DNA from: Steinernema hermaphroditum
Lineage: Eukaryota; Nematoda; Chromadorea; Rhabditida; Steinernematidae
Length of the DNA stretch: 64,000 nt
Assembly: GCA_030435675.1 (NCBI GenBank)
Contig: CM059623.1
Location: forward strand, 9,140,012 to 9,204,011
Direction of reading: 5' to 3'
A program made the translations under genes and the position numbers. Under the pieces are notes generated by a model. It did not search any database and was not told where the DNA came from. It saw only the letters and a program-made list of their open reading frames with translations. Shown in pieces: positions 23,948 to 35,900 of the stretch; position 1 is the first letter of the stretch, and each line of letters starts with the position of its first letter.

Positions 23948-26900
23948 TTAGCGGGGGCCGGAGGGCGGCTGGGCGGAGCCTCCAGCGCCGCTGGAGTGCT
24001 CTTCCCGGTAGGAGCGCTGGTAGCGTTCCTCGACGGTCTCTTTGAGGCCGTCGTCGGCGCCACCACGGAGGTTCGCCAGTGAGCTACTGTAGCGTTCGTA
24101 TCGGTCGAGAGTCGCCGGTTTCGGTTCGTTGACGATGTCCATGAGGTTCTCGGGCCACTGATGGCTCGAGGACTGCGTCGTGTGTGTGGTGTCGAGGTCT
24201 GAAAGCACTGTTGTTGAAGGTATGGTAGACAAGGTGGGGTGTGTGAGTGAGTGTTAGGAAAAGAGCGCAAGCTATTAGGGCTGCACAGCATCGAGCATGC
24301 CTTTCTTGGTGGCCGAGTCGACGGGACTCGTGGCGGAGGCCGACGTCGTGGGTGGCCGGGGGGAGGAAGCGACGACGCCGACGGCTCCCTGGGCGGTCGA
24401 GGCGGAGTGCTTCGTCTCGCTTCGCGTCGCCGACTGTTGGATGGTGTCTGCAGGCAAAGGGAAATAGAGGGTGTGGGTGGGGCTAGGGATGCACGGGAAG
24501 GGAGAAGCATGCATACCGTAGTCGTAGTTAGAATATCCTCGCACTCGCGACGATCGGATCGTGTCGTTAAGGTATCCCGTGTCGCTACTGTAGCCTCCGA
24601 CGGCGCCGGCGGCCCTTGGCGACCTCGAGAGGGTGTCGAGCTCTCTCTGGAGGGTGCTGAGCGCGTCGCGCCGCACGTGTGGCGTCGTCGGCCCGGGACG
24701 TACGCCGTCGAGGAGCGTTTGCGAAGCGTAGCGCCGCGGGCTTCCGACGTCCGAGCGGCTACGGTAGTTGTAGCGTCGCGAGAAGGTGTCGGTGGCGCCG
24801 GCGCGGTCGAGGCCCGAGCCGCGCGAGATGTAGGAGGCGCCGGTGCCCGAGTAGAGCCGCGAGCGGTGCTCCGTGGCGCTCTCTAAAACGTCGTCACACA
24901 TGCGGTTACCGTATCTACCAGGGATTATGAGTTACACTCTACTACATGCCCAACGCACACAGCAAGAAGAACACCGAAGGAAAATGACTCACCTCTTCCA
25001 AGAGCCGAGGCCGAGAGGGAGCGACGACTTCCTCGTAAGGTACTGTAGCCGCCCTCAGTGTCGTACTTCAGGTAATCACCGGGGGTGTAGTGACGACGAA
25101 GAGTGCTCCGGCGGGAGGTGGAGTTCATCTCGTCCAGTTCGTGGGCCAGCTGCTGCACGCTCTGCGCGTTGTAGCCCATTCCCTCTGGCTGCTGGTTATC
25201 TGGAGACCGAAGAAGATCAGAGGAGCCCCGATACGGCGCACTTACAGACGTGGTAGATCTTCGTGGAGTGCGTGATCTCGTCTCCTCCGCCTCCGCCTCC
25301 GATGACCTTCTCCTTGATGGTCTGCTTCTCGAGAGACGTCAAACGTTCGGTCAACTCGCTGAGGCTCTGCTGCAGGCGGCGCGAGTCCTCGAAGGTCTGA
25401 GGGGCACGGTAGAGGGCGAGTTTCGGGGGTGCACTTACTCTCTTCTCCCCGGATCCGGCGCCCTCCTTGAATCCGTCAAGGTATCCCTGGCGGAAGAGGT
25501 CGTCGTCGGGGTAGCGCTCCTCGATCGTCCTCAGAAGACTCGTGGAGATGGAGTTACCGTAGGCTCCGGAGGTGCCGTCGCGGAAGCCCTGCATGTATCC
25601 AGCAGAGTAGCCGGCGGTCTTCTGGCCCCTCTGGGCGAGGTTGTGCATCGAGGTGGAGAGGCCGTGCATTCCGGCGTCCCTCATGGCCGCGGCGAAGCCT
25701 TTTCTGAACTCCTCGCTCCTATCGTACTCATCCATGCGCCGACGCGCGTCGTCGGCGGATCGCGACTTCGACGCGTCATGGTATCCCTTCGAGTAGCCAT
25801 CCTCGAAGTCGCCTCGGAGTTTGCGGTCTCCGTAGCCGTTGACGCGTCCCTTCTCCGCATCAAGCAACCCTTCGCGGTCACTCTGAAGGTTGGCCGTGTG
25901 GATGCCTCTGAGAATCTCGGAGCGTCTCCGTTTTCTGAAAGGCTCCGTCTCAGTCCCTTTCTTCTTCTGGCTACCGAAGGGCACACAAAAGGGGTGAGTG
26001 CGTCGTGGCGAACGGATTAAACGCCGCCGACGGATCTCGGCCGTCGGGTAGGGCGACGGAGCGCCGCTCGACAGGTTAGGCGTGCACTCGGTCGTGAATT
26101 AATTTGGAGACGGCGCAAACTATACGATCGGCCGCGATCGCCGTTTGATGGATGACGGCGACGGAAAACTCGATTTGCATAAACAAATGGAAGTCGCCAC
26201 GACGCAGGTGTTAATTAACGGAAAAACGAGTTACCCTTTGAGGCACCAGAGGAGGGCACAGCAGAGGAGGATGGAGAGGAGGAGCAGAAGGAGGAGCAGC
26301 AGGAGCCACCACCATGGCCATCCACTGGCGGCGAGGAACGGTTGTACTGAAACGGGGGAGGTCATGCCGGTTAGTGGAGGGGGGAGGGGGTTCGGGAAGG
26401 GACTCAGTGAAAAGGATCACGCGGCTTTTGACTCACTGGGACTGGAGGTAACTGCAAAGGCCGTAAAGGCAGCAGAGCAGGAGCAGGATGAGCAGAAGCA
26501 GTGGCAGGAGGTACCACCAGGGCACACGGGCCAGCCAGCTGCCTTTAACGTCTAAAAAGGGTTCTCTTAGGCCTGCTCTGACTGTTGGTTCTCTGGGATA
26601 GGAGCTACTCAGGCGCTTCCCCTACGGAAGGGAGCCCCGGGACGCAAATCGATCTAAGCGGGCAAACAGAGTGCGGAGGAGCGGCGCCGTTATCTCCAAA
26701 ACAAAAACAAACCGTCTGGAAGTACACCCATGCTGCAGTCACACAGCGCTCTCAGCGTCGACGTACCAGTTTACGACTTCGCTGCCGTATTTGGCGACCG
26801 CGCGCGATCGTAATTGACAGCCCTCGAGCGCCCACCGGGGACGCACGCGCACCTCCGAAGCCGCAATTTGTCTTTATTTACTCCTTCCCACCTTCTGCGC

Positions 26901-29900
26901 CGCGCCCCGAGGCCTTGAGCAGGCCTGCCCTGCCGGGCCACCCACCTCGAAGTCGGGCGACCACCGGTGCTTCGTTGAGACGCCACAGGGTGTAGATCTC
27001 GTAGTTGTACTTCTTGCCCTTCTCGAGGGGGTAGTTGAGGTAGCCGCCGATGACGGTGCCGTCGCCGAGGCGTACCTTCGTCGGATGCTTGAGGGTCTCG
27101 GTGGAGAAGGAGGCGGCCACGTAGTAGGGGATGTTCCGCCGGTGCGCGGTCACCTTGTCCGTCAAGTAGGTCCAATTCGTGTCGCCGGCCGGTTCGCGCT
27201 CATCGACGACCACGTAGTACCTTCTGAAAACGGCGTCTTTAGGGCTAATCGTGCTCTTCGAGGGACCCTCAGGCTGATGGACCCACTTTCCGAAAAGTTT
27301 GTTTGTGTTGATTAATCGCGACGCTAAGAGTGGCGCCGCGCATTCCTGAGAAACCGGTTTCGATTACGCGCTTCCGGTGGCACGTGGGTGGCCCAAAGGC
27401 CAAAAACAACAACACGACCGGGAAAGGGGTGGCGGTGTTTAAAGTGAAATCGAATCGGAAGACGTCTAGTCTGTCAACAGAATCTCTAGACGCTAGACAC
27501 TTCTTCCACGGTCTACACAAGGCGTCGGAGACCACACAGATCAACAAAGGGTTTAAAGTGACACCATCAATGGGATTCTGAGAATTTCGCGAATTTTCGG
27601 ACCCCACCCACTAGTGTGATGTTCTTGGGAAAAGAATGACATGTCTACGATGTTGGTCGACAAGATGTTGAAGATGACTTACGTGATATTCTGCTCTGTG
27701 TCGGCGGGGTTGACGTCCACCTCCCACCAGGTGCCCATGACTCCGATGTTCTGCACCATGTAAGGCGGTGGCACAATGCAGCAGTTCTCCTTCACCTCCT
27801 CGGGGTCGTTGGTGGGACCCTTTCCGGCGGTGCGCCAGCGGTTCCACTGGCCGTCGACCATGGCGCGCACCTGGAAGACGTACTGCTCGGGCGGATGCTC
27901 CATGTTGAAGACGAGGTAGCAGAGCCGATTGCAAGGGTCCTTCGGGCAGAGGAGATCCTCGCGGCGTCGCTCGCTCTCGTTGATCCAGCGCGCGTTGTTG
28001 TCGTTGAGGCGCAGGTAGCGCACCTGGTAGTGGCTGGCCATGTTCAGCTCCACGGGCTCCCAGCTCATCGAGGTGGCGTACTGCGTCTTATCGCAGTGCT
28101 TCAGGTTCTTCACCAGGAACCAGCCGGGTGGCAGGGTCGAGTAGACGCCGGAGGCGAGATCGTTCATGCCGCGGGGCACCAGAGTGACGTTGTAGGTGGT
28201 GGAAGGGCTCAGGTTCTGGATGACGAAGGCCGTCTCGTGCGCCTCCACGCTGAAGGTCTTCGTGCGGCCCAGAGGCACATGCTTGAAGACCGAGTCGATG
28301 GCGCGGGCGGTGAGGATGTAGCCGTTGTGGCCCATTCCCCAAACGGGGTCCCACTCGACGTGCAGCGTCGTGGGGGTACGGTTCTTGAGGCGGAGGACGT
28401 GACGTTCTCCGTGAGCCAGGGTCGAGTAGGTGCCCCAGAGTGTCTCGCCGTAGCCGCTGGCGGTGCCGGCCTGCACGGTGATGTTGTAGATGGTCTCGGG
28501 GGTGAGGTCGGTGAACTTGATGGAGTTGCCGGGCACGGGCACTGTGTAGGTCTTGGCGGGACCCAGGTCGCGGGACAACTCGTCGAAGGGCGCGATGGTG
28601 ACACGGTAGTGGGTAATGAGGTCGCGGTGCTCGGGGATGTAGATCTCCGGCGGCTGCCAGTCGACGTGCAGCATCGTGTCCGACTTTTCGATCAGGTGCA
28701 GGTCCGTGGGCGCCGGGAGCCAGCTGAGGAGGCCGGCGGTGAAGTCGGTGGTGGCGAAGACGTTCGAGATGAGCCAGATGCGTTTGCCGTCGACGGTGCC
28801 CTCCAGGGTGACGTTGTACTGCGTCACGGGCTTCAGCCCCCGGAAGTGATAGTCGCGGGCGCGGCCCGAGGTGGTGAAGCCCTTCGGGTTCTGGTCGAGC
28901 ACGCTGGCCACCGAGATGTTGAGCAGGTACTTGTCGATCTTGTCGCCAATGACGGCCGGCGGACTCCACTGCACTTTGAGGTTGTCGTGGCCGGCGGAGA
29001 GGAGCCGGAGGGAGCCGCCGAGGAGCTCGTTGTCATCCTTGCGGGTTGTGGAGAAGTAGTCGGGCGACCACTCGCCCCACTTGCCCGACGATGATTGGGC
29101 CTGCACGGCGAAGCGGTAGGTGGTGGATGGCTGCAGACCGGGTACGGTAGCGCAAAGATTGTCGGAGGTGATGATGTGCGACTTGTAGCCGTGGCAGGAG
29201 AGGGCGTCGCCGGAGAGCTCGATGTACTCGGGGTTCGAGTCGTCGGCACGCGGACTGTAGCGGATCTTGTAGGCGGTTATGGGGGCGCGCTCCGGGTAGG
29301 GCGGCAGCCATGTGAGCTGGATCTGCGTGGCCTTTGTCTGCACGGCGGTGAGCTCCCTGGGTGGTCCGAGTTCGGTGCCGGTTGTGCGCACCTCGAGGGG
29401 CTCGGACCAGGGTCCGGCGCCAGCTGAGGTGTAGGCCTTGACGCGCATACGGTAGAGGGAGCCGGGCTGGAGCTGGTCGATTAGGGTGGAGGTGCGGGGC
29501 GTGACGCCCTCGCGGGTGCCCTCGTTCCACTCCTCAACGCCCACCAGCTCAAACTCGTATTGCGTGATGGCGCCATTCTGGTCGACGCAGGCCGGAGGGT
29601 CCCACTTGAAGCCGAGTTCCTGGTCCTTGCGCACGTCCACGCGCAGGTTCGTCGGCGTTCCCGTCGGCACCGCCGCGTCCGTTTTGAACTTGCGCACCGT
29701 TTTCGGCGTCTCGATGCTCGTCTGGAGGTTCGGCGGCTTCCGAGGGGTCACGGAGACCTCGTACTCGCTGCCGGGCTTCAGATCGTCCAGGATGATCTCG
29801 TGCTCCTGCACGTTGTACTTCGTGATCGGCTCGTGCTGGCCGGAGGCGCTCTCCTGGCAGCCGCCGAGCTTCTTCAGCTGGTAGGTAACGTCGACACCGT

Positions 29901-32900
29901 AGTCCCACTTCTGGTCGGGGTCTGCCAGCTCCCAGATGATCTTCGCCTGGTCGGGGCCGAGGACGTCCACCTGCACGAAGAGCTCTCCGGGGAGACTCTT
30001 CGTTGTCAGCTTCACCCGGTCGCTCCAGCGGCTCGTATGCGGCTTCTCACCGTCCTCGCGCGTCTCCGTGCGCATCCGGACGTCCCACTTGGTGCCGGGT
30101 ACGGTGGGGAGGACGAGTTCGGAGGGATCGTCCTGGTCGATCTCAATGGTGCCTCTTCCTGTGGTGTTCTGCCAGTCGACGACGAAGACGACGCTGTCAC
30201 ACTTGAAGGTCTCGTCCTCGGGCCGCTCCCACGTGAGGCGCACCGTCTCGAAGTCGACGCTCTCAAGGTGCACGTTCCGGGGAGGCTCCTCGGGTCCTGA
30301 AACGTTACCGTAGAGGAAAGCTCAGGGGGTGGGAACTGACTTCCACAGAGGGTGATGGCCTTCAGTTCGGGGCCGGGGGAGCCGCGCTTGTCGTTCTTCC
30401 CGACGACACGGAGCCGGAAGAAGTACTCGGTGGACTCCTCAAGGTCGCGTACCGTAACCTTGTACTCGTTGTGGCGGCTGCGGTGGCGCACAACGCCGTT
30501 GTACTCCTGCCAGCGATCGTGCTCCTCCTCGCCCTTGTACTCGAGGATGTAGCCGACGACGTGCTTCGCCTGCTCCGGCTCCAGGCCCTCCCACTTGACG
30601 GTGATGCTCGTCGAGCGGACGGCGTCCACCTCCAGCTCTCGCTCCAGCACGGGGATGTCTAAAGAGGGCCTAGAAGAGGGCGCAGAACGGGTCACTTACT
30701 CTGCTGCTGGGTCTTGGCCACGAGTCGCTCGCTCCAGTCGCTCCACTGGCCTCTTTCGGTGTGCGCGGCGACCTGGATCTCGTACTCCTGTTCAGGCTCC
30801 AGGTTTCCGAGACGGTAGCAGAGGCGTTCGGCGCGCTTGGCGACGTCGGAGCACTCGAGGTCCTCGGCGCTGACGCGAACCTCCTTGAAGTTCAGCTGGC
30901 CCTCGGGGGTGTAGCGGATCTTGTAGCTGTCGAGGATGCCGTTAGGCGGTGTCGGCGGCCGGAAGGAGATCTCGATGGCGTGGGGGAAGGACTGCTCCTC
31001 GACGAGGTCCGTCGGGGGCGTCGGCGCGTCGGGGAGCGTGAGGAAGTCGACGAAATCGCCGAAGGGTCCCTCGCCGCGCGAGTTCACGCCCTTAACACGG
31101 ATACGGTACTGTGTGAACGGAGTGAGCCGGTCGAGGGAGACGCGGTGCGAGGATACGGTAGCCGTGCGGTTCTCGGCCCAGGCGCTCTCGGCGACGAGCT
31201 CGTAGGTGTAACCGGTGATCTTGCCGTTGCGGCGCTCGCAGTCGATCTCCTTCCAGGAGACGTCGGCGCGCGCCGAGGTGACCGAGGAGACGCGGATCTG
31301 CTGGGGGGCGCCGGTGGGTGGCGCCTCCTCGGTTGTGGCGGTGACCGTCTTCGACTGGGGACCCGCCTGTGAGGTATGCGCCACGACGTGGATCTCGTAG
31401 GTGGCGTCGGGAAGAAGACCCTCGAGCACGGCGTTCGGGTCTTGCACGTGGACGGTGGTGGGCGTGGAGCTACGGTCGCCACACTCGCCGATCGACTTCA
31501 GCTTGTAGGTTACGGTATAGCCGGTGATATGGCCGTTAGGCTCGTCGGGGGTCTCCCAGTAGACTCGGATCCTGGTGGGGCCGAGGGGCTTGGCGTCGAG
31601 GTTCTTGACGGGGCCGGGGGCGCCCTCGGCCGTCTTGATGGAGAGGTCGTTGGACCAGGCGGAGACGCCGGCGTCGTTCTCGGTGCGCACGCGGAAGCGC
31701 CAGGCGGTGTTGGGGCCGGAGTCGAAGACACGTTCGACGGTGCCGCTGGGCACCTGTACCTGGTGGGGTCCGGTGCCGTTGTGGAACTCGACGCGGAACC
31801 AGATCTTCGAGCAGCGCCAGGAACCCTGGAACGGAGGCTGCCAGCCCAGACGGATCTGCTTCGAGTTGGGCGCATTGACGTTGACATTGGAGGGCGGCGC
31901 CAAGGGCGCTGCGCAGCCAGTGCGGCCCTGCGCCTCGGGGCTGGCGTCGCTGATGCGCTGCTTCTGGTCGACCACCTTGATGCGCACCATGTAGAGCGTG
32001 TCCGGGTCGAGGCCGGACACCTTGGCGACGTAGTGGCGCCGCGCACCCTCGTGAATAACGACGTCGCCGTACTCAATCCACACCGGGTTGTCGGCGGGCC
32101 GGATCTCGATAATGTAGCCGCGGACGCGGTTCTTCGGATCGAGCACTCCGAGCCACTCGACGTTCAGTGCGTTGGCGCCGTCGGGGGTTACGGTAGGCGC
32201 CTGCAGGACTGTGGGGATGTGGAAGGGGTCGGTGGTGTAGCGCGTCGAGATGGAGGGGCCGAAGCGTGTGGCGGTGCCCGTGGCGATCGAGATGTTGTAG
32301 GTCGTCTCGGGGGTCAGATGGTCGATTAGATGGTCGAGGCGCGGGTGGTCCACCATGACCACCTGGGGTCGGGAGTGTGGGTCGTCGAGACTCTGGTAGG
32401 TGATACGGTACTGGGTGATGACGCCCTGGGGGTCGTGAGGCGGTATCCAGCGGATGTGGAGCGAGTGGTCGGTCTTCTCGATGAGCTCGATGGCGCGCGG
32501 GGCGTCGGGGAGGATCTGGAGGGTGTTGGCGACGGTGACGGTTGACCAGGGACCATAGTTGCCGCCCTCGATGCGGCAGGCGACCTGCACGCGGTACTGG
32601 CGGCCCTGCTCGAGGCCGTCGACGCCGAAGCAGAAGCGCGGCGAGTCGGCCTGGCAGTCGAGGCGTGGGTCCTTCACGGGCACCTCGTGCACCTCCCAGT
32701 CCTGCGCATCAAAGAGCTGATAGCGGATCTTGTAGGCGTCGTGGGGGCCGTAGGGTGGGTAGGGAGGCAGCCAGGAGACGTTGAAGAAGTCGGTGCCCTG
32801 GTGGTTGACGACGAGGTCCTGGGGCGGGAGGGGCGCGTCAGCCTTGGCCGTCATCACGTCGAGGTTCTCCGTGTTGGGACCACCGCCGATGCTGTTGTAC

Positions 32901-35900
32901 GCCTTCACGCGCATGATGTACTTGGTGAAGGGTGTGAGGCCGTCGATGGTGACCTTAGCGTCGGAGGTGTTGGCGATCTGGCGTTCGAGCTTCGCCCAGT
33001 GGTCCTGGCCGATGATCTCGTACTCGTAGTTCGTGATCTTCCCGTGGCGCTGCGAACAGTCGACGGGCTCCCACTGGAAGGCGAGCGATCTCTCCAAGGC
33101 GTAGATCAGCTGCAGGTTCAGGGGCGTGGAGCTGGGCGGCTGCTGCCACGTGGAGACCTCCTTCGTCTCCTCGGGTCCGAGCTCTGTGGTCCTGGCGCGC
33201 ACCTTGACCTCGTAGAGCGAGTAGGGGAGCAGGCCGGTCAGCTTGTAGTCGAGGTCCTTGTGGTTGTAGACGGTGACGTATTCGCGACTGAGGTCCTGCG
33301 GCTCCTCGTCGGGACAGGCCAGACGATGCTTGAGACGGTAGCTGATGTCGTAGCCGACGATGGTGCCGCGCTGCACCAGAGGCGGCATCCATTGTACGTG
33401 CACCTCGTTAGGGCTGAGCGTCGTGAGACGGAGGTCCCGCACGGTGCCGGGGGCGCCCTGGCGCGTGGTGATCGACTGCTCCGCGCTCCAGGGACTCGCT
33501 CCGACCTGGTTGCTGGCGCGCACCCGGATCGTCCAGCGGCTGTTGGGCTCCGCGGGGAACGTGTAGTCCGTCTGCTCGCCGGGAACGGGCACTACCTTCT
33601 CGAGCCCACTGCCCACACGGTAGCCAATCTCCACGTTCAGCTGGTCGCACTGCCAGAGGGACTTCGCCGGGCGGGCCCAAGAGACGCGTACCTCGTTGGG
33701 GGATGGCGCATCGACGCGGAGCGCCTGAGGCGGCGAGAGGGGCGCCGTGCACTTGGTACGTGCCCTCACTTCGGGCGACGGGTTCGACTGCTCGTTCTGC
33801 TGGCTCACCACGCGGATCCGGATGTCCACGGCACTGTTCGTCGGCAGATTCTCGATGGTGCCTCTGTAGGTGCGGCTTCCGGGGCTACAGGCGACTCGAC
33901 GATCGAAGGGCTGCCAGGTGCCGGCCTCGAGACGGTACTCCATGATGAAGCCGGCGCAATCATACGACTCGGCGTTCCACTCCACCGTAACCGAGGAGGC
34001 GCGCTCCTCGACCACACGCGGCGCGTACTGTACCCCGACGAGGGGGGCGCTGTCCGTCTGCATCTGCACCGAAGTGCCCGGGTGGAACTGCGCGCCCGTG
34101 GCGGCCTCTACCGTAACCGTGTAAACGGTGTTGGTCTTGAGACGGTCGACGCGGTACTGTAGGGTGGTGGCGTCGACGGTGAAGGTCTGCGGGCGCTGGG
34201 AGTTGTCGCGGGGGACGACGGTGATACGGTAGCCGGTGACGCGCTGGGTGTCGCCTCCGGAGACGCTCCAGCCGACGGTGAGGGAAGTGGCGGAGCCGGC
34301 GATACGGTGTACGGAGAGGACCTGCACGGGGCCCTCGCTGATCTTGGCCTGCTCAGGACGGCTCCAATCGGAGCAGTCGCCTTCACGCCTGCACGCGGAG
34401 ACGCTGAAGTCGTAGGTCTCCTCGGGCTTCAGGTTGTCGATGCGGCCGCAGTGGAGCTGCTGACGAGGCACCTGGGGCGGCAGCTGCTGGCGCCGGAGGA
34501 CCTCCTGGGCGCAGGGGCTGTGCGCGGGGAACTGCTTCTCCTGGTGCTGTGCTTGGCCGGCGACGTTGTAGCGGCAACGGTAGCGGTCGTAGTAGTTGCC
34601 GTTGGGCGGCGTCTGCCAGACGACGTGGGCGTTGTCCTTGCCCGTGTTTACCACCCCCACGTAGGGCGGCGGGGAGACCACCTGGGCTGGTGCCGTGTGC
34701 AGGGGCACTTCGGCGCTCCACGGTCCGGCGCCCTTCGTCGTGTAGGCGCGCACCTTGAGACGGTAGCGGGCGCCGGCCTGGAGCTCGCCGATGCGGGCTC
34801 TGTTGCTGCGGATCCGTTCGGTCTTCGGGGGCACGTTCGCCCAGCGGTCCTCGGAGGCGAGCTCGTACTCGTACTCGGTGACCTCGCCGTTCGTCTGGAG
34901 ACACGGTGGCGCCTGCCAGGAGACGTCGGCGTCGGAGGGGCGCGCGGCGTCGACACGGAGGTAGATGGGAGCCGCGGAGGGGGGCGCCTGCTCGGTCTGC
35001 ACCTCTTCGGAGACGCGTTCTCCGGCGATTGATGTCTTCGCCGCCACGCCGATACGGTACTTCGAGTGGGGGTAGAGACCTTGGAGGGTGAAGCCGGTAC
35101 GGTCGCTGGATACGGTAATCGGGCGGTCAGGCGTGCTCTCGCACATGCCGCGCGAGATGAGTTGGTAGGTAATCTCGTATCCGGTGATCTGGCCGTTAGG
35201 GTTGACAGGAGGGCGCCAGGAGAGTTGGACGGCGTCGCCGGAGGTCGGGTAGACACGCAGGTCGGAGATTGGTCCCGGCGCGCTCTGCTGGGTCTGCGCG
35301 CTCTCGGCCCGGGACCAGGCGGAGACACCGGAGGGGTTGGCGGCCTGCACCTCGAAGTGCCACTGGGTGAAGGGCTCCGACTCGAAGACGACCTGGTTCT
35401 CACCGTGGGTGAGGTTCTTGAAACCCTGCTCCTTGGCCGTACTGTACTTTACCACGTACCACAGCTGGTCACAGTTCCACTCCGTCTCGTGCAGCGACTG
35501 CCACGTCAGGCGGATCTGTGTAGGACCCAGCGTGGAGACCTGCAGACCCGAGGGCGCTCTTCGAGGAGGAGAACAACGCTGCTGCGTCTGCACGTTGACC
35601 GATGGGGAGGTGTAGACGACACCTTGGGTGGCGTCGGTGGCGAGAACGCGGACTTGGTAGTTGTGGCCGGCCGGCAGGTCGCTGAGGTCGACGCTGTAGG
35701 GCCGCTGCCAGCCGGAGTACGGTAGTTCGTTGCGATGTTTCCGCCACTCAGTGTCGGTTTGGCTGCGCCACTCGAGTTGGAAGGTGCGGACGACGCCCTC
35801 GGCGTTGGCGGCGCTGGTCCAGGAGACGAGGGGCACCCCCTGGCGGTAGTTGACATGGGGCCCGACGAGGAGCTCCCCGGTGGGAGGCGTGCGCGCGGAC

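Noticed and set aside
27895..29094. 399-aa plus-strand open frame within the FN3 region
   Set aside because: Antisense shadow of the LET-805-like exon; composition is a complement of FN3 codons and shows no domain.
32687..34162. 491-aa plus-strand open frame
   Set aside because: Same reason: antisense to the 5.5-kb FN3 exon, with no motif or splice support.
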